A stretch of 42,760 nt of DNA, taken from Mollicutes bacterium. Its GTDB lineage: Bacteria > Bacillota_I > Bacilli_A > Izemoplasmatales > Izemoplasmataceae. Positions 35,026-42,648 of this stretch are shown piece by piece. The stretch spans positions 1-42,760 of the forward strand of contig PWMS01000108.1 of NCBI GenBank assembly GCA_003558105.1, written 5' to 3'. Made by a program: the position numbers and the translations under genes. The notes beneath the pieces were generated by a model that searched no databases, had not been told where the DNA came from, and saw nothing but the letters and a program-made list of their open reading frames with translations. Position 1 is the first letter of the stretch, and every line of letters starts with the position of its first letter.

Positions 35026-36403
35026 CAAAACGAGTAGAACAAAAATGCCCGAACAAGCGGTAAATGAACGCATTGATAACTTTTTAGAAGTTGCTTTAGG
35101 CTATTCCATCGCAGAAGCCAAACAAGAAGCTTTGCGTTGTATCGATTGTAAAAACCCCCGTTGCGTACAAGCGTGCCCGGTTGGGGTTAAAATTCCAGAA
35201 TTTATCCAATACATTTTAGACGACGCTTTTGATGATGCCTTTGATATTCTATATGAAGACAATATCCTACCATCGATTTGCGGCCGTGTTTGTCCCCAAG
35301 AAAGTCAGTGTGAAGGGGCTTGTATTTTAGGCATCAAACAAGAACCCGTTGCGATTGGCGCCCTTGAGAGGTTCGTCGGTGATCATGGCATGAAAAACGA
35401 ACTGGCCGACACCAAAATCACCGATGAAAAAAAAGAAAAGATCGCCGTTGTCGGCAGCGGGCCTGCCGGACTTGCCAACGCGGCTTCCTTACGTAAAAGA
35501 GGCTATGACGTAACCGTTTTTGAAGCATTGCACGACTACGGCGGTGTCTTGACTTACGGTATTCCCTCCTTTAGACTCCCAAAAGATATCGTGAGAAAAG
35601 AGATACAAAACCTTGATGATATGGGCGTTAAATTCGTTAAAAATGCCATTATCGGTAAATCCATCACGATCGAACAACTCAAAGAAGATGGGTATGATGC
35701 TATCTTTGTCGGTAGTGGGGCTGGCTTGCCTAGTTCCTTGGGGATACCTGGTGAGAACTTAAACGCTGTTTATTATGCCAATGAATTTTTAACCCGTGTC
35801 AACTTGATGCGATCCAATGACTTTCCTAAGAGTGCCACCCCGATTAAACTCGGTGATAAAGTCGCGGTTGTTGGGGGCGGAAACGTCGCGATGGATGCGG
35901 CTAGAACGGCTAAGCGCATTGGCGCAAAAGAAGTCATGATTATCTACCGCCGCGACCAAGACAGTCTACCCGCACGCCTAGAAGAAATTCATCATGCCAT
36001 CGATGAAGGCATTGAGATGAATCTCCTTTATAACCCGGTTGAAGTCTTTGGGGAAAATCATGAAGTTAAACAAGTTAAATGCGAACGTATGAAACTCGGT
36101 GAGAAGGATAGTTCCGGACGCAGAAGACCCTTGCCAACGGGTGAATATGAAATCTTTGATATCGATGCTTTGATCGTTTCCATCGGTCAAAAACCCAACC
36201 CCATCATCAAACAAAACACGCTGGGCTTAAACACCCATGATTGGGGCGGTATCATCGTGGATGAAAGTTACCAAACCTCAGTTGAAGGGGTTTTCGCTGG
36301 CGGTGACGCCGTCACTGGGGCTGCGACCGTTATCTTAGCGATGGGCGCGGGTAAAGACGCCGCTCAAGAAATGCATGCGTATTTAGAGAAAAAAGCAAAA
36401 TAA
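35018..36403 (+). CDS. nfnB: NfnB-type (GltD-like) flavoprotein subunit
   Basis: 461 residues. The N-terminal domain holds two 4Fe-4S sites (CIDCKNPRCVQACPVG and CGRVCPQESQCEGACILG). FAD is bound at VVGSGPAGLANAASL with the GGVLTYGIPSFRLPK loop, NADP at VAVVGGGNVAMDAARTAKRIG, and the closing FAD site is GVFAGGDAVTGAATVILAMGAGK. It resembles the glutamate synthase small subunit, but no GltB large subunit is present and NfnA is directly upstream. The complex links NADH and ferredoxin to NADPH supply, fitting an anaerobic fermentative metabolism. Confidence 0.9.
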   Translation: MTNKTSRTKMPEQAVNERIDNFLEVALGYSIAEAKQEALRCIDCKNPRCVQACPVGVKIPEFIQYILDDAFDDAFDILYEDNILPSICGRVCPQESQCEGACILGIKQEPVAIGALERFVGDHGMKNELADTKITDEKKEKIAVVGSGPAGLANAASLRKRGYDVTVFEALHDYGGVLTYGIPSFRLPKDIVRKEIQNLDDMGVKFVKNAIIGKSITIEQLKEDGYDAIFVGSGAGLPSSLGIPGENLNAVYYANEFLTRVNLMRSNDFPKSATPIKLGDKVAVVGGGNVAMDAARTAKRIGAKEVMIIYRRDQDSLPARLEEIHHAIDEGIEMNLLYNPVEVFGENHEVKQVKCERMKLGEKDSSGRRRPLPTGEYEIFDIDALIVSIGQKPNPIIKQNTLGLNTHDWGGIIVDESYQTSVEGVFAGGDAVTGAATVILAMGAGKDAAQEMHAYLEKKAK

Positions 36404-36410
36404 TAAAAAA

Positions 36411-36445
36411 AAGGTCTTTTCATGAAAATGGGAAGACCTTTCCTA
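36411..36445 (+). terminator. possible weak terminator after nfnB
   Basis: AAGGTCTT/AAGACCTT with an internal TTTTCAT/ATG-rich loop, followed only by TCCTATT, so the T-run is poor. Confidence 0.45.
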
Positions 36446-36517
36446 TTGACAATATAGCGATTTACTGATAATCTTAAAACTATAATGTTTTGAACATCAA
36501 AATAATGGAGGAAAACA

Positions 36518-37375
36518 ATGAAAAAAATTGGTATTGTAGTTTGTGGTAACTCAGGCATCGATTATTTGAAACACGATTATGACATTCGGTTGATTAGATC
36601 TGCGCTGCATGTCGCAGAAGAGACTTATACGGACTTCATCGACATTAAAGCCGATGAATTTTACAAAATGATCAAAGAAAACCCCGAGTACCATCCCACC
36701 ACATCGCAAACCCCCACTGGCGTTATTTTAGAAACCTATGAACAGATGAAAAAAGATGGCTATGAAGAAATTTTAGCGATTACCCTTTCGTCTAAATTAA
36801 GTGGCACATATGAAGGTGCCTTGATGGCGGCCAATATGGTTGAAGGCATCAACGTGACCGTCTTTGATTCAAAAACCGTCGCGTATTCAGAAGCTTATAT
36901 GGCTTTAGAAGCAGCCCGTATGGTCAAAGAAGGCGCCGATATTCCTAAAATTATCGACCGTCTAAATGAGATTCGTGAGAACCAAGGCTTACTCATCAGC
37001 GTTGATACCTTAAAATATTTGGTGAAAAATGGCCGACTTTCCGGTGCGCAAGGTTTCTTAGGCTCATTGATGAAAATCAAACCAATGCTCAGTTTAAGTC
37101 GGGAAGGTAAAGTCGAACCAATCGAAAAGATTAGAACCCGCCAAAAAGCGTTAAAACGCATCGTTGAAAAGTTTACAGAAGAGATTTATGAAAAGCCCAT
37201 GGATGTCTTTATCATCCACGCCAACGCGGAAGACGTTTTAGACAATGTGAAAAAAGAACTACAAAAAGCTCTACCGGATGTGGGTAATATCAACACCTAT
37301 CTTTTGACCCCTGTGGTTGGAGCGCATGCTGGTCATGGCGCGCTTGCGATTGGTTGGATTAAGAAAAAACAGTGA
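36518..37375 (+). CDS. DegV family fatty-acid-binding protein (paralogue 2)
   Basis: 285 residues with the acyl-binding features of the family: TTSQTPTGV (about 61), LSSKLSGTYEGA, DTLKYLVKNGRLSGAQGFLGSLMKIKP, VGAHAGHGALAIGW. The N-terminus reads VVCGNSGIDYLKHD, replacing the family TDS with CGN. It is more similar to paralogue 1 than to paralogue 3 by eye. A TGGAGG site precedes the ATG. Upstream is TTGACA (36446), TATAAT (36481) being too far away for a standard promoter and GATAAT (36467) a closer candidate. A MarR gene follows 55 bases later with its own TATAAT. Confidence 0.92.
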   Translation: MKKIGIVVCGNSGIDYLKHDYDIRLIRSALHVAEETYTDFIDIKADEFYKMIKENPEYHPTTSQTPTGVILETYEQMKKDGYEEILAITLSSKLSGTYEGALMAANMVEGINVTVFDSKTVAYSEAYMALEAARMVKEGADIPKIIDRLNEIRENQGLLISVDTLKYLVKNGRLSGAQGFLGSLMKIKPMLSLSREGKVEPIEKIRTRQKALKRIVEKFTEEIYEKPMDVFIIHANAEDVLDNVKKELQKALPDVGNINTYLLTPVVGAHAGHGALAIGWIKKKQ

Positions 37376-37394
37376 AAAACCTTCTAGGTTTTGT

Positions 37395-37400
37395 TATAAT
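37395..37400 (+). promoter_or_regulatory. -10 box of the marR-padR-HAAS-degV unit
   Basis: TATAAT 35 bases before GTG 37430, with AAAGAGGTG between. Confidence 0.45.
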
Positions 37401-37429
37401 GAAGATGCCATGTAAAAGAGGTGAAACCA

Positions 37430-37873
37430 GTGAATGCAACATCCACGAAAAAAATCATCAACGAATTATTGGTTGAGGTTTTTCATCAGATTTTAAGCAT
37501 CCAACAAGAACACCTTCGCGACCAAGGCGTGACCTTATCGATGACCGAAGTCCACGTACTAGAAGCGATTTCAAAACAAGCAGAACCGACCATGAGCAAA
37601 GTGGCTCTCAAATTACGCGTAACCGTAGGAACCTTAACCACCTCGGTCTCTCGCTTAGTCGAAAAGGGTTATGTCAAACGCCAAAGCAAACCCGGCGATA
37701 AACGTAAAGTCTATTTAAACCTCACAAAAGACGCGCATGACGTCTTAAAAATTCACGACGCTTTCCATGATGAAATGATTGATGCGGCCATAGAAGATTT
37801 GAAATTAGAAGAATCCCCAGAACTCGTTGAAACCTTTCGAAATTTAACGGAGTATTTCAAAAACAAGTATTGA
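37430..37873 (+). CDS. MarR-family transcriptional regulator
   Basis: 147 residues from GTG 37430; the track start (GTG 37421) sits directly on the AAGAGGTG site and leaves no spacing. Winged-helix signatures are LSMTEVHVLEAIS, MSKVALKLRVTVGTLTTSVSRLVEKGYV (recognition helix) and KPGDKRKVYLNLT (wing). FabT and related MarR proteins control fatty-acid synthesis genes in Firmicutes; with DegV genes on both sides a lipid link is plausible, but this is inference. PadR begins 10 bases downstream. Confidence 0.88.
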   Translation: MNATSTKKIINELLVEVFHQILSIQQEHLRDQGVTLSMTEVHVLEAISKQAEPTMSKVALKLRVTVGTLTTSVSRLVEKGYVKRQSKPGDKRKVYLNLTKDAHDVLKIHDAFHDEMIDAAIEDLKLEESPELVETFRNLTEYFKNKY

Positions 37874-37883
37874 GGTGAGGCCG

Positions 37884-38225
37884 TTGACAATATCCTCAGA
37901 TGTTTTACGGGGCCATCTTGAAACGATCATTTTGAAATTGATTATTGAAAAAGATCGTTATGGCTACCAAATTGCATCGGAAATCAAACAAAGAACAAGC
38001 GGGTCGTTTTCCATGAAGGAAGCGACCCTTTACGCCATGGTCCAACGTTTAGAGAGAAATGAACTCATCACCTCTTATGTAGGGGCCAAATCCCATGGAC
38101 GCAAACGGCGCTACTATAAAATCACCACCTTAGGCATCGCTTACTACAAGGAAAAGCGTAAGGAATGGGAAGAGTTAAAACGTATTATGTCGCTGTTTTT
38201 GGAGGGTCAAAATGAAAAGAATTGA
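37884..38225 (+). CDS. PadR-family transcriptional regulator
   Basis: Winged-helix regulator, 113 residues from the TTG at 37884 (GAGGTG 6 bases upstream). The track GTG at 37875 has no ribosome site, though it cannot be excluded. LRGHLETIILKLI, DRYGYQIASEIK, SMKEATLYAMVQRLERNELI and GRKRRYYKITTLG match PadR. PadR genes are commonly followed by a HAAS/DUF1700 membrane protein in Firmicutes, as here, with a 14-base overlap, so this is a recognisable module probably controlling the downstream gene. Confidence 0.88.
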   Translation: MTISSDVLRGHLETIILKLIIEKDRYGYQIASEIKQRTSGSFSMKEATLYAMVQRLERNELITSYVGAKSHGRKRRYYKITTLGIAYYKEKRKEWEELKRIMSLFLEGQNEKN

Positions 38226-38634
38226 CAAATTCCTAAACCGATTGTTTCGCAATCAACATTCAAGCCAAGAATACTTTTCCCAAATTCAAGAAATGCTGTA
38301 TGAAAAAGTTGATGACCTCGTTGAAAAAGGGTATTCTGAGGAAGATGCGGTCAATAAAACGATCGATGAATTTGGCGATGTTGATGATTTTTATTTTTCA
38401 AACATCGAACGTCCCTATGAATACAAACAATTGCGAAAAACCTTACTTTATTACCGTAATATGCTGAGGTTTTCTATCATTGCGACCATCATTTTAACCA
38501 TCATTTACTTTATTGTTAACCACATGTGGGTCTTCAAACCATCCTTTCCTTGGTTAGCGATTGTCTTAACGCTCGCGACATTAATATGGCCGATAGGCTT
38601 GTATTTTAAATTTAAAAGTGTTAAAGGAGACTGA
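38212..38634 (+). CDS. HAAS/DUF1700-like membrane protein
   Basis: 140 residues. Residues 1-65 are an amphipathic helical domain (YEKVDDLVEKGYSEEDAVNK, IDEFGDVDDFY) typical of HAAS or permease-prefix domains. Two helices follow (about 82-101 and 113-135). The turn between them, MWVFKPSFPWL and later WPIG, looks like a single variant of the WHPxW unit found six times in the gene at 17379. It probably works with PadR as a membrane stress module. GGAGGG lies 5 bases before the ATG. Confidence 0.75.
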   Translation: MKRIDKFLNRLFRNQHSSQEYFSQIQEMLYEKVDDLVEKGYSEEDAVNKTIDEFGDVDDFYFSNIERPYEYKQLRKTLLYYRNMLRFSIIATIILTIIYFIVNHMWVFKPSFPWLAIVLTLATLIWPIGLYFKFKSVKGD

Positions 38635-38637
38635 TTT

Positions 38638-39510
38638 ATGAAAAAAACCGCCGTGGTTGCTGTAAGCACAGGATGCTTGGATTATCTGGATGTACCCCAT
38701 GATAATCTTTTCATCATTCGCTGTAAGATTTTAATGCAAGACAAAACCTACAACGATTTTGTCGATTTAAAAGCCTCAACATTTTATGAAACCATCAAAA
38801 ACGATCCTAGCGTTGTGCCTTCAAGTTCGATGCCTGCTTTAGGTGAGATCACCGAGACTTTAAAAACGATTGAAAAGGCGGGTTATGAAAACGCCTTATT
38901 CATCACCATCTCAAAAGAACTCTCTGGGACCTATCAAACATGTATCATGGCTAAAAACGCTTATGAAGGCAATCTCAACATCGAGATACTAGACTCTAAA
39001 AATGCCGCTATCAGCGAAGGGTTTCTCTCTCTTGAGGCTTTGCGTATGATCGCTGAAGACAAGCCTTTAGAAGAGATTATTACGTATCTAGATAAACTTA
39101 AAACCGCACGCAAACAATACTTTATGGTTGATAATTTACGTTTGCTTGTGAAAAATGGTCGTTTGAGTGGCGCCAAAGGCTTGATGGGCAGACTACTTAA
39201 AATGAAACCAATCTTAGAAGTCAACGACGACGGCAAAATCGTCCCCTTCGAAAAAATCAGAACCCAACGTAAAGCTTTAGAACGCATGGTTGATATTGTC
39301 TTAGAAGATCTAAAGCATCTAGATAATTTCGTGATTACCTACGATACTTCAGACAATAAAGAAGGCTTTGAATATGTCAAACAACGCATCGATGAAGCTT
39401 ACCCCAAAAATGTGCATTACGCCGCGCCCATTACACCGGTCATCGGCGCACATACGGGACATGGCACCGTCGGGATTGCCTATTTCGATATCGATAAAGC
39501 CAAAAAGTAA
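38638..39510 (+). CDS. DegV family fatty-acid-binding protein (paralogue 3, divergent)
   Basis: 290 residues. Acyl-binding motifs are PSSSMPALGEI (Ser in place of Thr in the TS motif), ISKELSGTYQTC, DNLRLLVKNGRLSGAKGLMGRLLKMKP and IGAHTGHGTVGIAYF. The N-terminus VVAVSTGCLDYLDVPHD lacks the usual TDS. It is the most divergent of the three copies, which may mean a different fatty acid or partner. It lies 3 bases after the HAAS gene, with AAAGGAG, so it belongs to the PadR unit. Confidence 0.9.
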   Translation: MKKTAVVAVSTGCLDYLDVPHDNLFIIRCKILMQDKTYNDFVDLKASTFYETIKNDPSVVPSSSMPALGEITETLKTIEKAGYENALFITISKELSGTYQTCIMAKNAYEGNLNIEILDSKNAAISEGFLSLEALRMIAEDKPLEEIITYLDKLKTARKQYFMVDNLRLLVKNGRLSGAKGLMGRLLKMKPILEVNDDGKIVPFEKIRTQRKALERMVDIVLEDLKHLDNFVITYDTSDNKEGFEYVKQRIDEAYPKNVHYAAPITPVIGAHTGHGTVGIAYFDIDKAKK

Positions 39511-39513
39511 CCA

Positions 39514-39542
39514 TTGTCAAAAATACCGCATAGTGGTACAAT
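39514..39542 (+). promoter_or_regulatory. promoter of the Gx-family membrane protein gene
   Basis: TTGTCA, 17-base spacer, TACAAT, just after the DegV stop and 17 bases before ATG 39560. Confidence 0.65.
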
Positions 39543-39559
39543 AACATTCGGTGATTTAG

Positions 39560-40075
39560 ATGCAAACAAAAAAACTCGTCTTATTCAGTATTTTACTCTC
39601 CGTCAGCATCGTCTTAAACATCGTAGAACGGTTTGCGGTTGCTGGTTTTAGTGGTGTGCCCTTTTTTAGACTCGGGCTTGCTAATATCGTCATCCTGATT
39701 ATCTTATATGTCTACGGTAGTAAAGATGCTTTTACCATGCTTATATTAAGAATATTTGTAGTCGGTCTTTTGACGGGCAACCTTGGTGCGCCCACCTTTT
39801 GGCTATCCTTATCTGGTGGCCTTATCGCTTTTTTACTGATGATGCTTTTCAAACAACTACCCGGCTTTACCATCATTAGCGTCTCTCTTATGGGCGCGAT
39901 TGGCCATGCTTTTGGTCAAATATTAATGGCGATTATCATCTTGAGTACCGTCGAAAACATCTATTTATTTCCCTTGCTGATGGTCCTCAGTGTGCCCACC
40001 GGCATATTCACCGGCATGGTCGCAAAAAAACTGATGCGCATCTTAAGCCAACAACTATTCTTAGAACAATATTAA
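39560..40075 (+). CDS. Gx transporter-family membrane protein (EetB-like)
   Basis: 171 residues, five to six helices (about 7-25, 37-53, 58-75, 80-97, 102-128 and 133-155), with the VERF...FRLGLANIVILIILYVYG core and GNLGAPTFWLSLSGGLIAFLLM of the Gx family. Members were earlier called heptaprenyl diphosphate synthase component I, and one (EetB) belongs to the Listeria flavin-based extracellular electron transfer locus. The ApbE and FMN-lipoprotein genes just beyond support that context. The ribosome site is weak (GGTGATTTAG). Confidence 0.8.
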   Translation: MQTKKLVLFSILLSVSIVLNIVERFAVAGFSGVPFFRLGLANIVILIILYVYGSKDAFTMLILRIFVVGLLTGNLGAPTFWLSLSGGLIAFLLMMLFKQLPGFTIISVSLMGAIGHAFGQILMAIIILSTVENIYLFPLLMVLSVPTGIFTGMVAKKLMRILSQQLFLEQY

Positions 40076-40108
40076 AAAACGAAATCCCTTGGGATTTCGT
40101 TTTATTTT
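40075..40108. terminator. bidirectional terminator
   Basis: AAAACGAAATCCC/GGGATTTCGTTTT between the convergent Gx gene (+) and apbE (-), with A and T tracts on both sides. Confidence 0.85.
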
Positions 40109-41376
40109 TACCTTTTTTTACGACCATATAAGAAGTAGTATAAGCCAGTAGAAGAGGCAAACAATGTCAAGATGGCCAAAAGCACAACCGTCATAAATAC
40201 GTCACGACCCTCATCACAATCAAAGTCTAAAGTGAAGTGTCTTAAGTATTGTGCTTCGAAAGCCTCACTCATCACCGGCGCTACACAACTATCCTCAAAC
40301 CATATCGCCTCTAAATCATCGCGCGCATTAACATAATCAAGCCCTTCTTCCAAAGGCATAATGAAGACGGCGGTAACCAAGATATCGCCAAAAGCGCCAT
40401 CCTCAGATACCATTGTGACCGCTTTATGGTGATCGGTCGGATAAAGCGTATAAGGATTGATCAAATGGTGATACTTGCGTCCATCGACTTCATAGTAGCG
40501 ATCATAATCACCACTTGTGGTTGCGTTTTTCCCACTTTCCATCTTGATCGTGGCATAGGTGTTTTCTAGGCCAAAAGGATTTTCTGGGTTGGTTATACCA
40601 ATATAGAAGAGATCATTATCGCGATAAGGATGATCGCCATACACCTCAACATTGGAGGTGCCAGCGTTGAGGATAAAGGCTTCAATGCGCTCATCATCCT
40701 TTAATACCTCGCCCAACATCTTTGCGCCATAGCCTTTGGCCATACCGCCAAGATCAAGACGCATCCCCGCTTCGATCATCACTTGATAATTGTCTTTATC
40801 TAAATGAAGCCCTTCAATCCCAACATACGCGTTGGCTGCATCTAAGGTACTTTGTTCGGGGATGGTGCAGTATTGATCTTTTTCTTGTTCGTATATTTCA
40901 TGGGAATTTTCTTCACCCCGCAAAGACTCTTGCCAACCAAGACAACGTTCCCGATGTTCATCCCATACATCGATAACAGGCCCTAAAGTAATATCAAAAT
41001 ACCCGTCTGTAATATCGTAGTATTCAATCGATAGTTCAAGCATATCAAAAAGCAAGGGGTCTACCGTATGGTATTCACCTGGATTATCGTTGATGGTCTT
41101 AACATTAACAAGGCCTTCATAGGCCACAAACCATGTCGATAAACGGTGCGTTTTTTCCAGTATTTCATGAAGTTCATTCGTTAAATCTTCAAGGTCTTCG
41201 CCTTCTTCATGAAACATCCGCATCGCAATCGTCGTATCGTAATAGTTGCTCGTGGTAAAATCTGTGTAAGCGACACTTGATTCGGCATCATCATCAGAAA
41301 AGAAGTATAGAGTGCCAAGGCCAACAATCACAAGCAAACCTAAAATAGCTATTGTGTATTTATTCACATATTTCAT
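40108..41376 (-). CDS. apbE: ApbE-type FAD:protein FMN transferase with membrane anchors at both ends
   Basis: Transfers FMN from FAD onto a Thr/Ser of target proteins outside the membrane. 422 residues from ATG 41376: the track ATG (41394) overlaps a TATAAT box, whereas AGGTGAT lies just before 41376. An N-terminal anchor helix spans about 8-25. The catalytic domain has MRLDLGGMAKGYGAK (206-219), NATTSGDYDRYY (284-295), HHLINPYTLYP (303-313) and the Mg2+ loop GDILVTAVFIM (330-340). Unusually, a second helix (about 393-415) and a basic YGRKKR tail end the protein. It has five cysteines outside the membrane. The likely substrate is the lipoprotein encoded just upstream on the same strand. Confidence 0.9.
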   Translation of the reverse strand: MKYVNKYTIAILGLLVIVGLGTLYFFSDDDAESSVAYTDFTTSNYYDTTIAMRMFHEEGEDLEDLTNELHEILEKTHRLSTWFVAYEGLVNVKTINDNPGEYHTVDPLLFDMLELSIEYYDITDGYFDITLGPVIDVWDEHRERCLGWQESLRGEENSHEIYEQEKDQYCTIPEQSTLDAANAYVGIEGLHLDKDNYQVMIEAGMRLDLGGMAKGYGAKMLGEVLKDDERIEAFILNAGTSNVEVYGDHPYRDNDLFYIGITNPENPFGLENTYATIKMESGKNATTSGDYDRYYEVDGRKYHHLINPYTLYPTDHHKAVTMVSEDGAFGDILVTAVFIMPLEEGLDYVNARDDLEAIWFEDSCVAPVMSEAFEAQYLRHFTLDFDCDEGRDVFMTVVLLAILTLFASSTGLYYFLYGRKKR

Positions 41377-41392
41377 TTTAATCACCTGAATC

Positions 41393-41398
41393 ATTATA
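41393..41398 (-). promoter_or_regulatory. -10 box of apbE
   Basis: TATAAT on the minus strand, 17 bases before ATG 41376, giving a leader of about ten bases. It decides against the ORF-track start at 41394. Confidence 0.5.
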
Positions 41399-41420
41399 AC
41401 ATAAGATATTAAAAATCAAA

Positions 41421-41450
41421 GAAAAAAAGAGACGTCCGAAGACGTCTCTT
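41421..41450 (-). terminator. terminator of the FMN-binding lipoprotein gene
   Basis: AAGAGACGTC/GACGTCTCTT with a 4-base loop; the minus-strand T-run corresponds to plus-strand A at 41422-41428. It separates the lipoprotein gene from apbE. Confidence 0.9.
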
Positions 41451-41466
41451 ACAAATGTCTAATCAC

Positions 41467-42474
41467 TTAGTCCAATGCGTTTTGAACTGCTTCAATGTAG
41501 CTAGTAACGGTAACTGTTACACCAGCGATTACATCGTCGCCTTCAAAGTCGCCATCTTCGTTAATGTCATAGCTAGGAACGCCTTGATTTTCAACGATAT
41601 CATCGGCAAGCATTTGTACTTGGGCAACCCACATGATTTCGCCTTCAACTTCACAATCTTCTACAGGTTCACCTGGCCACATATTATAGCCGCAACCATG
41701 GTCTAAAGACATCTTAGTTGTTGCAATACCAGATCTTTCATTACCAAAATGTACCCAATCAACAAGGGCTTCATCAGAAGCTTTCATGTAGATCGTGTCG
41801 ATTCCAATATGCTCAATGTGACCATCGGCATTAACCGCCACCACAGCAATGGTGTTTTGATGACCATCGGTATAACCAAAGTTAATACCAGGTTCATAAT
41901 CGCCTGTACCACTAAATGATGGAACATCGAAGTCTGCAGGACTTTCGTCTTCACCGAGTTTTGCAATCTCAAGTGCATTTTCAACCGCTTCAATGTAGCT
42001 AGTAACGGTAATGGTAACACCAGCGATTACATCGTCGCCTTCAAAGTCGCCATCTTCGTTAATGTCATAAGAAGGGACGCCTTGATTTTCAATGATGTCT
42101 TCAGCGAGCATGCGAACTTGGTCAACCCACATAATTTCGCCTTCAACTTCACAATCTTCTACAGGTTGTCCAGGCCACATATTATAGCCGCAACCATGGT
42201 CTAAAGACATCTTAGTTGTTACATAACCCGTATTCTCGCTACCACGAGCTTCCCAGTTTAATGGGCCATCATCATCGGTTTTAAGATAAACAGAATCGAT
42301 GAAGATATCATCAATATAGCCATCTGCATCCACGTAAACATACGCATACGTATTTTGATGACCGTCTGTATAACCAAGATGTAATCCTGGTTTGTACTCA
42401 CCATAGTCTTTACCACATGCTGCAAGGGTGACCATGACGATTAAAGAAAGGGACACAAATAAAACTTTTTTCAT
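41467..42474 (-). CDS. tandem FMN-binding-domain lipoprotein (PplA-like)
   Basis: 335 residues. Signal peptide with lipobox LAAC (lipidated Cys20). Two FMN-binding domains follow, about 26-168 and 192-334. Each ends in DVIAGVT(I/V)TVTSYIEAV, with the expected flavinylated Thr at 154 and 320. The motif is a variant of the usual S/T-G-A-T, with Ala-Gly-Val-Thr. Each domain also has an EF-hand-like loop DINEDGDFEGDD (137-148, 303-314) and a Cys pair (95/108, 261/274). Residues 86-168 and 252-334 match at 76 of 83 positions. This kind of protein accepts electrons outside the membrane, as PplA does in Listeria. A consensus promoter and its own terminator suggest high, separate expression. Confidence 0.9.
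   Translation of the reverse strand: MKKVLFVSLSLIVMVTLAACGKDYGEYKPGLHLGYTDGHQNTYAYVYVDADGYIDDIFIDSVYLKTDDDGPLNWEARGSENTGYVTTKMSLDHGCGYNMWPGQPVEDCEVEGEIMWVDQVRMLAEDIIENQGVPSYDINEDGDFEGDDVIAGVTITVTSYIEAVENALEIAKLGEDESPADFDVPSFSGTGDYEPGINFGYTDGHQNTIAVVAVNADGHIEHIGIDTIYMKASDEALVDWVHFGNERSGIATTKMSLDHGCGYNMWPGEPVEDCEVEGEIMWVAQVQMLADDIVENQGVPSYDINEDGDFEGDDVIAGVTVTVTSYIEAVQNALD
41473..41901 (-). repeat. internal duplication, copy 2 (FMN domain 2)
   Basis: Encodes residues 192-334, matching 41971-42399 with a constant offset of 166 codons and no gaps. The half toward the C-terminus is nearly identical at the DNA level. Confidence 0.85.
41971..42399 (-). repeat. internal duplication, copy 1 (FMN domain 1)
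   Basis: Encodes residues 26-168. Scattered synonymous differences from copy 2 (for example around the PSYD codons) show real divergence rather than an assembly artefact. Confidence 0.85.
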
Positions 42475-42530
42475 TTGAAACGCCTCCTAAATGTTTTCTT
42501 TTTTTATATATTAAGTCTTTCACAACCTGT

Positions 42531-42559
42531 ATTATAGATTCTCTTAAACGCTTTGTCAA
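42531..42559 (-). promoter_or_regulatory. consensus promoter of the FMN lipoprotein gene
   Basis: On the minus strand: TTGACA, 17-base spacer, TATAAT, all consensus; the start codon is 57 bases further and has an AGGAGGCG site. It is the strongest-looking promoter in the window. Confidence 0.85.
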
Positions 42560-42648
42560 TGCTATGTGTGATATAATTTTGTATGACAAACCGTTTTATA
42601 ATTAACCTTCTAAACATCATTAAAGGTAACATTTAAAAGCAGTTATGT

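Noticed and set aside
35018-36403. Glutamate synthase small subunit (GltD)
   Set aside because: No large subunit is present and the NfnA partner overlaps directly, so NfnB fits better.
36518-37375. Possible recoding of TGA as Trp, as in Mycoplasma
   Set aside because: Several genes end in TGA at the expected family length and Trp positions use TGG throughout.
41467-42474. Duplicated FMN domain as an assembly artefact
   Set aside because: The copies differ at scattered synonymous and amino-acid positions and the first half is clearly diverged.
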